Below are positions 6,828 through 14,992 of a stretch of DNA of 39,167 nt, in pieces; the first letter of the stretch is position 1, and the number at the start of each line of letters is the position of its first letter. The notes under the pieces were generated by a model. The model searched no databases. It was given only the letters and a program-made list of their open reading frames with translations, and was not told where the DNA came from. A program made the translations under genes and the position numbers. This stretch comes from Nitrososphaeraceae archaeon (lineage in GTDB: Archaea; Thermoproteota; Nitrososphaeria; Nitrososphaerales; Nitrososphaeraceae): assembly GCA_021325295.1 (NCBI GenBank), contig JAJPHM010000026.1, positions 1 through 39,167 of the forward strand, in the 5' to 3' direction.

Positions 6828-8603
6828 CTAACTAGCGCCTGTAGTCTGCCCTGCTGATTTCTGCGAGTATAACACTGCAGTCAGATCATAGTAGAATGAG
6901 CCTATTCCACCTTGCTCATCGCCCTCAAATGTATATTCGATGCCAGAGATGATGTAATTTGCATCAAACTTGTATTTGCTCAGTTGTTTTCTGATCCTGA
7001 CACGCTGACCTATGCTAAGCAGAGTGTCGGGAGCGTATACTTTGCATTTGAAAATCTCCTTGTAGCGGAAGAGGTTGTATGTCTCGAACTGGAGCAGAAA
7101 AGTCATCGAACGCTGGTCAATCACAAACGGCTTTCTTACGACAGATTCTTGCAGATCGTTTTTGCCGAAGTTGACATTAGTATCATATCCGTTCTGCGCT
7201 ACTTTCAGCAGTGGTGTGGAAGCAAACACTTCAAAACAATATCCTGCTGTGTTTGTCGTCACTGTCCAGTTCACGCCATCGCTTGACGTTGCAACAGTCT
7301 GGCCAGATCCGCCCTTGTACCAGGAATATGTATGAGTTGAATCACCCTGCTTTCTCACGATTATCCAGAATGGTGAGCCTACCACGACTGCTGATGCGAT
7401 TAATGCGGTGTGCCAGCCGCCACTTGTCGTTATGGCATCTTTTGATATTGTGACGCTGGTAATTGTAGAGCCATTTGGCTTGCCATTCAGGTCATATACC
7501 AGGTCCACCTGGCAATCGAGCGGATTGTTGACAATAGAACCCGGTGTCTTTTTGATATACAGAGAGATGTTCTGGATCTGGTTGTATTGTGGTGTAAACT
7601 GTACAGCCAGATACTGGGAATCTACATTGTCAGAACCGCCAGATCTATCTTGCTGTGATTGGTCAAGCAGTATGTTATTGCCGCCCAATCCGAGAACCAT
7701 TGTTTTGTGCATCTCTGCTGAAAGATCGTAAGAGGTGTTTGGCGCAATTAACCCCTTGAGACCAGATGACCAGCTAACAGCTACTGCGTCGGTAAAATCA
7801 TCTGTTAGCAGGACGCCAGAGTCTGGGGCCTGCGACTGGTCGACCGGCAGAAATTTCATGATAAAATTTTTGTTGGCGTCTATGTAGTGGCAGGCGTTGA
7901 GATAGCTGTCCAGTTCTGATAGCTTGTCATCTACATATTCGTAATTGGCCTCAAAATACGGAATTGAGAGGGTTTTTGTAATTCCGCCCAGAATGTTTGC
8001 AGAGCTGACAATTACTCCCTGGTCCTGCACTGTAGTGACGCTGTTTCCGCCGACTACGGCCGCAGGCTGTACAGGATACACGTATGCATTTGTCAGGATA
8101 TCGTTTACAAGGTTGACAATATCCGTGCTTGTGTCAGTCGGATCGGGGTCGTTAGATCCCGCCAACTTGAGCTGGTACCAACCCCTGTTTATCAACCTGT
8201 TTTTGAGAACACATGAACCCCAGTCGGGGCCGGTGATATGGATATACATCTCGTTCTGTGTCGGTTCTTCGATTATGATATGCTCGATTGAGCCGAGAAA
8301 TAATTTTGTAAGCAGGGTGGCCGTTTTGCCAACCCAGATCGTGACCTCGCTATATTGTTGTACATTTTGCAAAAATGCAGAATCAGTCGGGCTGTGAATT
8401 ACCATATCAAACGTGCCTGCCACGCCAAAATCAGATGGTGGTGTGAAATTGAGTGATTTTAAGCGAAAATCATAAGTTCCAGTAGAGGGTGGGTTAGCGC
8501 CTGCTGTTGGATCGTATGTATACACTCCGCCTGCTGAATTCTGTATTGTGATTTTGCATAGAAGTGGCTGATTAGTCAGTCCTGCAAGCTGGCCTGTAAC
8601 CAT
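6828..8603 (-). CDS. Tail hub / baseplate protein
   Basis: Encodes 591 residues. The N-terminal 150 residues (SLNFTPPSDFGVAGTFDMVIHSPTDS..., EVTIWVGK, LFLGSIEHI) have the layout of gp27-like tail hub domains, which form a ring at the tip of the tail tube. The C-terminal 80 residues (IGQRVRIRKQLSKYKFDANYIISGIEYTFEGDEQG) also fit hub proteins that end in an OB-like or barrel domain. It lies directly downstream of the tape measure gene, 2 nt after its stop, as in most siphoviruses. Assignment rests on context and general pattern. Confidence 0.68.
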   Translation of the reverse strand: MVTGQLAGLTNQPLLCKITIQNSAGGVYTYDPTAGANPPSTGTYDFRLKSLNFTPPSDFGVAGTFDMVIHSPTDSAFLQNVQQYSEVTIWVGKTATLLTKLFLGSIEHIIIEEPTQNEMYIHITGPDWGSCVLKNRLINRGWYQLKLAGSNDPDPTDTSTDIVNLVNDILTNAYVYPVQPAAVVGGNSVTTVQDQGVIVSSANILGGITKTLSIPYFEANYEYVDDKLSELDSYLNACHYIDANKNFIMKFLPVDQSQAPDSGVLLTDDFTDAVAVSWSSGLKGLIAPNTSYDLSAEMHKTMVLGLGGNNILLDQSQQDRSGGSDNVDSQYLAVQFTPQYNQIQNISLYIKKTPGSIVNNPLDCQVDLVYDLNGKPNGSTITSVTISKDAITTSGGWHTALIASAVVVGSPFWIIVRKQGDSTHTYSWYKGGSGQTVATSSDGVNWTVTTNTAGYCFEVFASTPLLKVAQNGYDTNVNFGKNDLQESVVRKPFVIDQRSMTFLLQFETYNLFRYKEIFKCKVYAPDTLLSIGQRVRIRKQLSKYKFDANYIISGIEYTFEGDEQGGIGSFYYDLTAVLYSQKSAGQTTGAS

Positions 8604-8605
8604 AA

Positions 8606-10174
8606 TTAGCTCAACAATCCGTTAAAGCCGTAGCGCCTAGCCTGAGTCCTGAAGTACCTATCCACCATCGACAGAAATTCTTTGTCGCTTCTTATGCTTC
8701 CCTGCACGTTGATTATCACAATATTCCCCCCACCCGAACTACTCTGACTCACACTTGGTCTGATGCTTACACTTTCCGCTCCTCGCTCACCGACCATGAA
8801 AAGAGTTGGGCTATTGACTGTACCTTCAAAACCCTTTGCAGCTGCTACAAATGGAATGCTTGGCGCAGTTATGGATACCTGCCCAATCTGGCCTATATCG
8901 CCAAATATTTTTGCCGGCCCAGGAAGGCGGTCATATGCGCTGATGACTGCGTTGATGGCTGAGATAAATGAGTTTGCAAAACCCTGCAGCCCGCTAGCAA
9001 TGCCGGAGATAGCACTGTTGAGTACCGAAATCAATCCATTAAGAAATGAGATAAATTCGCCCTTTATTGAACCCCACATAGTTTTCAGGTTCTTGCCTAT
9101 CGTATCCCAGGTTTGAAAGATTGCACCTTCAATGGTTGCAAGAGATGTTGTGGTGGCAGAGAAGAAAGTGTCATTAAACGTGGACCATGCATGATTCATG
9201 TCAGGCATGAATTTTGTCAACAGGTAGTTGGAAGTGTATGCAAGAAATTTCGGCCAATCCTGGGTAAATGACTGCATGACTCTTCCCGCCAAACCGGTTA
9301 TCTGAGCGGCGATTGGTGCAGAAGCTTGTTGTATTGAATTGGCTAATCCGCTGAAAAACTGCGATATGGCCTTGTTCCAATCATTCTGCGAGCCCGTGAG
9401 AGTTTTTTGGTTTGGGTCAAAAGCGTTTGTGATTGCCAGACCTGCGCTCGTACCTAACAGAATAGCCCCCAGTGTCCCGGAGCCAACCACAGGAGTGTTT
9501 AGTGTAGTTGCGAGCGCTTTTAGGGCAGTGATAAGTGAATTAACGTTGGGAACTGCATTAACTGCATTAGTGCCAATTGATTTTACTGCATCGGCAACAT
9601 TCGAAACACTTGTTTTTAGAGTGTTGAAATGCTTTGCAATGTTGATAGCGTCACTTACCATCATAACACCTGCAGATGTGGCAATAATGCCGGATTGCAG
9701 ATGTTGATAATTCTGGTCGGCTATTGCCTGATTCAGCTCTTTCTGCTTGTCGATGATTTCCTGCTTGACCAACTGTCCCTCCTCAGGCGTATGGATATGC
9801 AAAAGCTGTCTCTGCAGCTCTACAATCTCCTCTTTCAGCTGGGATACCTTGTCTGACTGGCCTGCAAACGCAAGCTGTGCAAGGTTGAGCGCATTGATAA
9901 CTGATAGTGCCGTCCTGGCAGTGCCGGCAAATACCTGCATAGTGTTGTTTAGTTGCATAAGAGCCGGGTGAGAAGCCAGAAAGATCTGGGCCTGCGCCCT
10001 GTGTTCATTCGTCAACAACCTGGTATCTCTTGCAAGGTCACGAGTTGACTCGGCAGCCTCTCTTTGTGTTATGATCCCCTGTTTGTATTTGTCCTGGATC
10101 TCCTCAAATGCACGCTTTACATCATCTGCACCATCTACAGTGATATTATAACGAAAGGTTGTCCCTGAAGCCAA
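8606..10174 (-). CDS. Tail tape measure protein
   Basis: Encodes 522 residues from a TTG at 10174. The N-terminal half is helical, with a coiled coil (SQLKEEIVELQRQLLHI...KQEIIDKQKELNQAIADQN, about 110-160). The middle is hydrophobic, Ala/Ile/Gly-rich. The C-terminus GTVNSPTLFMVGERGAESVSI followed by a Ser/Gly linker is the signature end of many phage tape measures. The length is short for the family. At the usual 0.15 nm per residue it would set a tail of very roughly 80 nm (inference). It follows the chaperone and gp10-like genes. Confidence 0.85.
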   Translation of the reverse strand: MASGTTFRYNITVDGADDVKRAFEEIQDKYKQGIITQREAAESTRDLARDTRLLTNEHRAQAQIFLASHPALMQLNNTMQVFAGTARTALSVINALNLAQLAFAGQSDKVSQLKEEIVELQRQLLHIHTPEEGQLVKQEIIDKQKELNQAIADQNYQHLQSGIIATSAGVMMVSDAINIAKHFNTLKTSVSNVADAVKSIGTNAVNAVPNVNSLITALKALATTLNTPVVGSGTLGAILLGTSAGLAITNAFDPNQKTLTGSQNDWNKAISQFFSGLANSIQQASAPIAAQITGLAGRVMQSFTQDWPKFLAYTSNYLLTKFMPDMNHAWSTFNDTFFSATTTSLATIEGAIFQTWDTIGKNLKTMWGSIKGEFISFLNGLISVLNSAISGIASGLQGFANSFISAINAVISAYDRLPGPAKIFGDIGQIGQVSITAPSIPFVAAAKGFEGTVNSPTLFMVGERGAESVSIRPSVSQSSSGGGNIVIINVQGSIRSDKEFLSMVDRYFRTQARRYGFNGLLS

Positions 10175-10216
10175 TTAACTAACTGAAAAAGAAAGCGGTT
10201 TGGAAGAAAAGAAGAA

Positions 10217-10480
10217 CTAGTAGTTATCTGAGGTATTGGTATTGCGTCCAACTATTTTAGCGAGGTCATACAGCGCCCAACCCCAATAGGGTGATATCAT
10301 AATCAAAGTGTAGGGCCACGGGATTATGAAAGCTGATACAGTGCCAACAATTGCAGCGCCAACCAGAATCATTATACCTCTTTTGGTATAACCAAGTATG
10401 ATATGACCCAGTCCGCAGATTAGAGCTCCTAAAAATGCGGCGAGAGGGACATTCTCTTTTCTCAGAGTTGGAGATTTCAC
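10217..10480 (-). CDS. Small TM2-like membrane protein
   Basis: Encodes 87 residues from a GTG at 10480. It has two or three membrane segments: about 12-30 (PLAAFLGALICGLGHIILGY), 36-52 (IMILVGAAIVGTVSAFI) and 55-70. GLGHIILGYTKRG resembles the GLGQ-Y-G-xxKRG motif of TM2-domain proteins. Set between tail genes, it could be a holin or membrane-docking factor, but TM2 proteins are also common archaeal housekeeping proteins. There is no direct evidence for lysis. Confidence 0.66.
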   Translation of the reverse strand: MKSPTLRKENVPLAAFLGALICGLGHIILGYTKRGIMILVGAAIVGTVSAFIIPWPYTLIMISPYWGWALYDLAKIVGRNTNTSDNY

Positions 10481-10522
10481 ACAATAGTTAAGGCTGTTCG
10501 CTCCTTATAAAGTGAGCTTTTT

Positions 10523-10981
10523 TCATTTTGCATCTGCTGGCGATATCCTCTCATCTGCCGCCAGCTGGTCCCCGAACCTGGGCAGGTATCGTAGTATTGC
10601 CGGTTCTAAAAAGGGCCTTGGCTCTGCAGGCCCTACATGTTTTGTGAACACCTCTTTGCCGTCTTTTGTAAAGAAATGCAGAAACTTTTTGTTCACCGGA
10701 TTGACAGGGCCTCTGCCAAACTCGACGTAGGCGGCGTAGGGAAGGTCAGATCCAAACTCGACCGAGTTTTCAGTTACGTCAAAAATCTTGAGCGATCCGA
10801 CAAGCTCCCCCGTCACCACAGAAGAGTTGTTCTGCAGGTTCGAGCGAGCTTCTGCCAGGATGTTTTCTACCAGATTTACTAACTGTTCTGCAATCGCCTT
10901 GCCTGCATTGTCGATTACCTGCTGTGTCAGCTTGTCTACTTCATCAAGCGAGGATTGGTCAAGGGTGATATTGATGCTCAT
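10523..10981 (-). CDS. HK97 gp10-like head-tail / tail completion protein
   Basis: Encodes 152 residues. An N-terminal helical region (about 10-50) is followed by GSDLPYAAYVEFGRGPVNP, HFFTKDGKEVFTKHVGPAEPRPFLEPAI. The 'YAxYVEFG...RPFLxPA' pattern is characteristic of the HK97 gp10 family, which acts in tail completion or head-tail joining. Its ATG overlaps the TGA of the chaperone gene (ATGA at 10978-10981). The order chaperone, gp10-like, tape measure is mildly rearranged relative to HK97. Confidence 0.86.
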   Translation of the reverse strand: MSINITLDQSSLDEVDKLTQQVIDNAGKAIAEQLVNLVENILAEARSNLQNNSSVVTGELVGSLKIFDVTENSVEFGSDLPYAAYVEFGRGPVNPVNKKFLHFFTKDGKEVFTKHVGPAEPRPFLEPAILRYLPRFGDQLAADERISPADAK

Positions 10982-11199
10982 CTAACTTGATGCATCCCTT
11001 CTCTTGCGTAAAAGGAGATTTCCTTCTGCCTGTGTTGCATAGCTTCATTCTCTGCCGAAATGCACACCAGCTTCAACTGCACGTCGTAATAGTCCATCTC
11101 CAAAAGTTCTTTGTAACTTGAGATTTGCGGGCAGAGCGCATGCATGGTTGCTGCCTTTTTGGCCTCCGGAATGGTCGCAATAACGGAAAGGTTATTCAC
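10978..11199 (-). CDS. Tail assembly chaperone, T part (made as a GT fusion)
   Basis: This open frame extends upstream without a stop to the TTTTTTA heptamer in the preceding gene. A -1 shift there would append 82 residues (9 linker codons from 11226, then these 73) to the G protein. It could also start alone at the GTG at 11199. The protein is helical (ATIPEAKKAATMHALCPQISS...YYDVQLKLVCISAENEAM). G and GT chaperones coat the tape measure during tail assembly in dsDNA phages, and the -1 frameshift is conserved there. Location next to tail genes fits. Confidence 0.75.
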   Translation of the reverse strand: MNNLSVIATIPEAKKAATMHALCPQISSYKELLEMDYYDVQLKLVCISAENEAMQHRQKEISFYAREGMHQVR

Positions 11200-11207
11200 G
11201 ATATATG

Positions 11208-11552
11208 CTATTGCAAGTTTTTCCCTAAAAAATCAGATACCCTCGAATTCGCTTCCCATACCTTTGAGAACAGCACAAACACTTCAGCGTAGTCCATATC
11301 CAGTATTTCATCCTCTGTTTTGCCCAGCGACTTTGTAAGCACATCCATCACCAATTTGCGTTGAGGCTCCTTGATGGTCTTTAGCTTGCTGACAATTTCC
11401 TCAACCTGCTTCTGGTCCCCTGTCTTTAATCGCTCGTTAATGTCCAGAAACTCTGCAAGATGATCTTCTATCTGCAACCCTTCTTTGTACGACAGCCTTC
11501 TCACAAGAGGATAGGTCTTGCCGTTAAATTCGATTGTTGTTGTCAGCGTCAT
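11208..11552 (-). CDS. Tail assembly chaperone, G part
   Basis: Encodes 114 residues. The ATG at 11552 shares its A with the TAA stop of the tail tube gene (TAATG), so this start is preferred over one 8 codons upstream. The sequence TIEFNGKTYPLVRRLSYKEGLQIEDHLAEFL, then a helical region ending KVWEANSRVSDFLG, is typical of gpG-type chaperones with a small N-terminal beta element. The slippery TTTTTTA covers codons for Asp-Phe-Leu near the C-terminus. Gene order tube, G, T matches siphoviruses. Confidence 0.78.
   Translation of the reverse strand: MTLTTTIEFNGKTYPLVRRLSYKEGLQIEDHLAEFLDINERLKTGDQKQVEEIVSKLKTIKEPQRKLVMDVLTKSLGKTEDEILDMDYAEVFVLFSKVWEANSRVSDFLGKNLQ
11226..11232 (-). promoter_or_regulatory. 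-1 ribosomal frameshift site TTTTTTA
   Basis: On the minus strand the frame reads GAT TTT TTA GGG, so the heptamer T TTT TTA has the X XXY YYZ phase needed for tandem -1 slippage. After the shift the reading is AGG GAA AAA CTT GCA and continues open into the T frame ending at 10978. The zero-frame TAG is only 16 nt beyond the heptamer. I did not identify a convincing downstream pseudoknot by eye. Confidence 0.7.
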
Positions 11553-12445
11553 TACGTGATGCTCACCGCCGTGCATTTGCCGTTGTAGGTTTCTGCAACT
11601 GATTTGGTGTCGTCATAGTTGCGCTCTTCTGACAGCTTGTCCAGCACTGAATTTGTCAGCGTAATCGTTGAAGTGGCCGTCATCAGTGTCCAGGCAAGAG
11701 TCCTTAATGTGGCCGTGTTCTGGTCGCCTGACAGCGTCACCCCTGTCCGCAGAATGGTCAGGGTAAAGGCTATTCTCCTGCCGTGAGGCTGGATGGTATA
11801 GGGCGCAGCATTTCCCAGAGTATAGTCCTCAGCAGTGTTGCGGTTGCCGGTAACAGAAATCTTGATTGCGTTGACTCCCGATGAATTCCACTGCACCGGC
11901 GCAGAACCACCAGACAGCCAGCTCCATACTGCAGAGCTTGATGGCGTGATGTATGTCGGAGTTGTCAGGCCAGATGATGAGTTAGGTTCAGTTACGGCGA
12001 TGCAGTGGAATTCTGCAGAGAATGTGATTACAGAGGATATGTCGCCTTCCAGCGTCCAGTTGATGCAGCGAGCGCCACGAAAGAAAACAAAATTTTCCAC
12101 GCCGTTGAGATAGTATGAGAAAACGAAAGACAACGGCGTAGAAATGGTACCTGCAGGAGTGCCATAATTTGCGGCGTTGATACAGTATTTCAGGAATGTG
12201 CTGCTAAATATCGCCATCTTGACCTTGAAGCCTGATACTGTCTTGCCCTGCAGCAGGTTGTAAAGGTCCTCCGGGCCAATCTGGCCTACTTCAATTTCTG
12301 AATTATCTCTTGTAAAGGACAGTGATTGTATCTTGCCACATTCGTTAAAAGTGGGTGAGCTGCTAGGTGTTGTGCCTTCTGTGACTTCCTCTATGTATTG
12401 CAACTGTTTGATGACTAGCTGTGCTGATGTAACCTTGGCCGACAT
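11552..12445 (-). CDS. Major tail tube protein
   Basis: Encodes 297 residues. It is beta-rich and shows tube-protein traits: VEEVTEGTTPSSSPTF near the N-terminus, a strand-rich body (GKTVSGFKVKMAIFSSTFLKY), and a late Thr-rich segment RRIAFTLTILRTGVTLSG. Many phage tube proteins start with a 'GxEsxyGtxptp' segment like this one. It lies directly upstream of the G chaperone and downstream of head-tail joining genes, the expected slot. The extra length could include an Ig-like insertion at about 150-200. Confidence 0.75.
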   Translation of the reverse strand: MSAKVTSAQLVIKQLQYIEEVTEGTTPSSSPTFNECGKIQSLSFTRDNSEIEVGQIGPEDLYNLLQGKTVSGFKVKMAIFSSTFLKYCINAANYGTPAGTISTPLSFVFSYYLNGVENFVFFRGARCINWTLEGDISSVITFSAEFHCIAVTEPNSSSGLTTPTYITPSSSAVWSWLSGGSAPVQWNSSGVNAIKISVTGNRNTAEDYTLGNAAPYTIQPHGRRIAFTLTILRTGVTLSGDQNTATLRTLAWTLMTATSTITLTNSVLDKLSEERNYDDTKSVAETYNGKCTAVSIT

Positions 12446-12451
12446 TTGCTA

Positions 12452-12772
12452 CTATGACCCTCCTTCGGAATTTTCCAGTTTCAGAGAACCATCGCCCTTC
12501 TCAACCGAGCAGATCATGCCAACGCCAGGATGCAAAATTCCCTGGCCGTTCTTGGGGTCGTGGACCACCCGGACCCAGGCTCCGGGCTTTTCATAGACGT
12601 GGACCAGAGTTTTAGTATTTTCCTGGTATAGATTGTAAGCCAATTTCAAGCCATCAGGATGCTCGCATTTGAGACAGTGCAATGGTTTAGGAGTAGGAGT
12701 AGTCATAACAACAGAATCAGTAGCAGTAGTACTGTTGGTCGACACATCTTCGATTTTCGGAAATATTGGCAA
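12452..12772 (-). CDS. Small virion-region protein, unknown
   Basis: Encodes 106 residues from a TTG at 12772. After a Thr/Ser-rich N-terminus of 30 residues comes CLKCEHPDGLKLAYNLYQENTKTLVHVYEKPG, with one CxxC pair, then a beta-rich end (GILHPGVGMICSVEKGDGSLKLE) that may be a small SH3-like barrel. I recognise no family. It lies between the tail terminator candidate and the tube gene. The TTAGTTCTTTT element sits upstream at about 12770-12790. Confidence 0.55.
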   Translation of the reverse strand: MPIFPKIEDVSTNSTTATDSVVMTTPTPKPLHCLKCEHPDGLKLAYNLYQENTKTLVHVYEKPGAWVRVVHDPKNGQGILHPGVGMICSVEKGDGSLKLENSEGGS

Positions 12773-12800
12773 AAGAACTAACCTAGCTTGGATTAATTAA

Positions 12801-13292
12801 CTAGATTGTGCTAACCTTTCTGTACTCCACCAGAACTCTTCCAACCACATGATAGAGCGAAGATCCATCCTGGTCATCCTGAGTATCAGAATATGACCAC
12901 TCTGGTATTCCGATGTACCTTATGCCTTGCCCGACGTTGGTCCTTTTTTGTGCGCATATTTGTTCAATCATACTTTTCATAGCCTGTATCTCAACACCGG
13001 GTATCGAGCCATGCTGCAGGCTTTTGACCCAGATATGCACGTTGACGTATTCTGTATACTCGTAGCTTGTCGACCCCAGGACGTCTGCCTGATTGGTCTG
13101 CGATAGCGACTTGACGGCCACTGTGTAGAATTTGGTTCCGTCGTAAGTGGAAGAGGTGAACAGGATGTTTGCCCAGCCTACTGTGCTTTCAGTCCAGTTT
13201 GCCTGGTTGTTGAAAAGGTCAAGCACAATCTCTGCCACCGTCTTTGTGAAATCTGCCAGCGGTGTTGTGCCTTCTAAGCCCCATGTACTCAT
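12801..13292 (-). CDS. Putative tail terminator (gpU-like)
   Basis: Encodes 163 residues. It has an N-terminal helix (DFTKTVAEIVLDLFNNQAN), then strands, including EYTEYVNVHIWVKSL and YHVVGRVLVEYRKV at the end. This alpha-beta layout and size fit phage tail terminators and minor tail proteins, which begin with a helix and end with an edge strand. The position immediately before the tube gene supports it. The family is not certain. Confidence 0.58.
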   Translation of the reverse strand: MSTWGLEGTTPLADFTKTVAEIVLDLFNNQANWTESTVGWANILFTSSTYDGTKFYTVAVKSLSQTNQADVLGSTSYEYTEYVNVHIWVKSLQHGSIPGVEIQAMKSMIEQICAQKRTNVGQGIRYIGIPEWSYSDTQDDQDGSSLYHVVGRVLVEYRKVSTI

Positions 13293-13313
13293 TATTTATT
13301 TCTCACCATTCGA

Positions 13314-13733
13314 CTATGGACTTGTGTTCGGATCCGCTGATGAAGAGCCAGCAAATCCAGGGGACCGGTATGGCGTAGCAGTGGGGTTGCCCGGCCACGT
13401 GTTGTACTGCGATTGAGAGTCAGGCGAGGTGTTCTGGTCGTATGGCAATACCTGTTCTTCTATTATCTTGCGGGCATGGGCCTCGAGAGCATCAGCCTTT
13501 TTCTGCCACTTGTCACCCTCAAACATTCGAAGACAGTGGGCGGCAGCCCACTCGCTTGATGCCTGCTGAATCAGGTTGTATGCTAAATCAGACGAGCTCC
13601 AGGTATGCTGGGTCATCATGTTGACAAAAGAGTCGCCAAAGGTGATAGCCTCTGTAATTATTGCAGAAGATATGATCGATGTTGGCACATTGCCAAGCAG
13701 AGCGGTAACGATAGTGGAATCGCCGTAGACCAT
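13314..13733 (-). CDS. Putative head-tail connector protein
   Basis: Encodes 139 residues. The ATG at 13733 is chosen because upstream in-frame codons overlap the membrane-protein gene ending at 13777 and encode a low-complexity sequence. Helical segments VTALLGNVPTSIISSAIITEAITFGDSFVNMM, then SSSDLAYNLIQQASSEWAAAHCLRMF resemble the helical fold of phage head-tail connectors of the gp6/gp15 type. The C-terminus is Pro/Ser/Asn-rich. Context between capsid and tail genes agrees. Confidence 0.58.
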   Translation of the reverse strand: MVYGDSTIVTALLGNVPTSIISSAIITEAITFGDSFVNMMTQHTWSSSDLAYNLIQQASSEWAAAHCLRMFEGDKWQKKADALEAHARKIIEEQVLPYDQNTSPDSQSQYNTWPGNPTATPYRSPGFAGSSSADPNTSP

Positions 13734-13776
13734 GGATGAAGAGAAAGAAAAGAGAAGGAAAAAAGAGAACTGCTTG

Positions 13777-14295
13777 CTATCCTGGGTTGGCCAATGTTGT
13801 TGAATTGGTCGTTGCTGTGTTGGTGGCTGTGGCCGTTCCCGCTGAAGAGGTAATGAGCATAGCATCAATCTGTGTCTTCATTGTTGTCAGCAAGTCATTT
13901 TTCTGCTGTAGCTCTTGAGTCAGCGAATCTATTGTTGCCTTGTGCGTTTCTATCTGCTGTTGCAGTTGTGGCACCATTGCAGCCGCCGCTTCAACGCCTT
14001 GACCTATCTGGCCTTCGTGATTCCTGAACCAATCTTTTAGCTGGTTTACATCGTTTTTGACTTGCTGAATTTTTGGTGAATGGTAGAATTTCGATACTAC
14101 TACTGCTATAATGCCCGTTGCTGTCGATGCTATGACTATCACTGAATAGACAAGTTGTAGCGAGCTGTTGACTTCATCTGCTAGAGAAGTGAATGTTTGT
14201 TGCTGCTGTACCTGCGCATATGCTTGAATCAACGTTTCTGTTCCAAATATTAGCAATCCTGTCAAGACCGCTAATATGAAAGCTGATTTTATCAT
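13777..14295 (-). CDS. Membrane-anchored coiled-coil protein
   Basis: Encodes 172 residues. A signal-like or membrane segment at 4-25 (SAFILAVLTGLLIFGTETLIQAYAQ) is followed by a second membrane helix at about 48-67 (LVYSVIVIASTATGIIAVVV). A coiled coil follows at about 80-140 (QQIETHKATIDSLTQELQQKNDLL), then a Thr/Ala tail. The layout is unusual for a virion structural protein. It could act in lysis or envelope contact, or in membrane docking of assembly. The adjacent gene at 14351-14590 has a similar TM-plus-coiled-coil plan. Confidence 0.65.
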   Translation of the reverse strand: MIKSAFILAVLTGLLIFGTETLIQAYAQVQQQQTFTSLADEVNSSLQLVYSVIVIASTATGIIAVVVSKFYHSPKIQQVKNDVNQLKDWFRNHEGQIGQGVEAAAAMVPQLQQQIETHKATIDSLTQELQQKNDLLTTMKTQIDAMLITSSAGTATATNTATTNSTTLANPG

Positions 14296-14350
14296 CAGAA
14301 GTTGGAGAATTGAATCTGAGAAAAAGAACTAGGCTAAGTCAGTAGTTAGG

Positions 14351-14590
14351 TCAGGAATGCTCCCGCCTGTATCTATCGTCAATAATGGCCACATCCTTGT
14401 CGATATCGGCCACTTTCTGGTCTGTGACTCCTAAACGACTCTCAATGCGCTTGATGCACCCCTTGACCTCTTTGATATCAGAGGCCTGATCTCTCGACCG
14501 TATCTCCTGCCTGATAAAAAAGGTGATAGTGGCCGCCGTCAGGCCGATGATAGCAAACAGGATATCACCAGAAATTATGATATCTGTCAT
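14351..14590 (-). CDS. Small single-TM coiled-coil protein, holin candidate
   Basis: Encodes 79 residues. One membrane helix at about 8-26 (GDILFAIIGLTAATITFFI) is followed by a charged coiled coil (DIKEVKGCIKRIESRLGVTDQKVADIDKDVAII). Size and layout recall phage XhlA-type lysis proteins in reverse order. It has its own promoter with actgtac operators at 14624-14673, which suggests separately timed expression, as expected for a lysis protein. No endolysin is recognisable in the window. Confidence 0.62.
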   Translation of the reverse strand: MTDIIISGDILFAIIGLTAATITFFIRQEIRSRDQASDIKEVKGCIKRIESRLGVTDQKVADIDKDVAIIDDRYRREHS

Positions 14591-14623
14591 CTTGCCATAG
14601 CCCTCTCTTGTATTTCAAGCAAC

Positions 14624-14673
14624 CGTGTATAGTAGACTGTACAGGCATGAAGTAAACTGTACCACAGTACAGT
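14624..14673 (-). promoter_or_regulatory. Promoter with actgtac operator repeats
   Basis: ACTGTAC occurs at 14636-14642 and 14656-14662, and its inverse GTACAGT at 14667-14673, so the last two form an inverted repeat with a 4-nt spacer. On the minus strand a TATA-like CTATACA near 14626-14632 lies about 40 nt before the ATG at 14590. This is one of few promoter-like sites inside the virion module. Confidence 0.5.
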
Positions 14674-14680
14674 TGCGAGG

Positions 14681-14926
14681 TCACGGCTCTCTGTCAAGCT
14701 GTGCCGTTCCCCTGTTGTCTATCAGTTCAGCAAATCCGTATCTATCTCGCACCACAGTGACACGGATGCGAACGTGGTGGCCTATCTCGTGAGCTGCTTC
14801 TCTGACAAACAGCACAAATCCTGACACACGGCAAACACCAGAGCCATCTTTGCCAGTATTGATAATTTTCGCTGAATATTCCATGCCGACCTGCACAGGT
14901 GGAATGCGGTTCTGATACATGACCAT
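14681..14926 (-). CDS. TRAM-domain RNA-binding protein
   Basis: Encodes 81 residues, almost entirely one TRAM domain: PPVQVGMEYSAKIINTGKDG, then SGVCRVSGFVLFVREAAHEIG, then VRIRVTVVRDRYGFAELI. The GDG-I-GFVVFV pattern is diagnostic. Stand-alone TRAM proteins in archaea are cold-shock-like RNA chaperones or partners of RNA modification enzymes. A virus-borne copy within the structural module is unusual and hints at RNA-level control of late expression. It is probably of host origin. Confidence 0.86.
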   Translation of the reverse strand: MVMYQNRIPPVQVGMEYSAKIINTGKDGSGVCRVSGFVLFVREAAHEIGHHVRIRVTVVRDRYGFAELIDNRGTAQLDREP

Positions 14927-14992
14927 GAAAGCAATTGAAATGAAAGAAAAAGGTAAAAAGAGAATTTAGTTACTTCCTCCCTGCTGCGCTTG

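Noticed and set aside
7945..8397. Plus-strand ORF of 150 residues
   Set aside because: It lies fully within the tail hub gene in another frame and has no motif.
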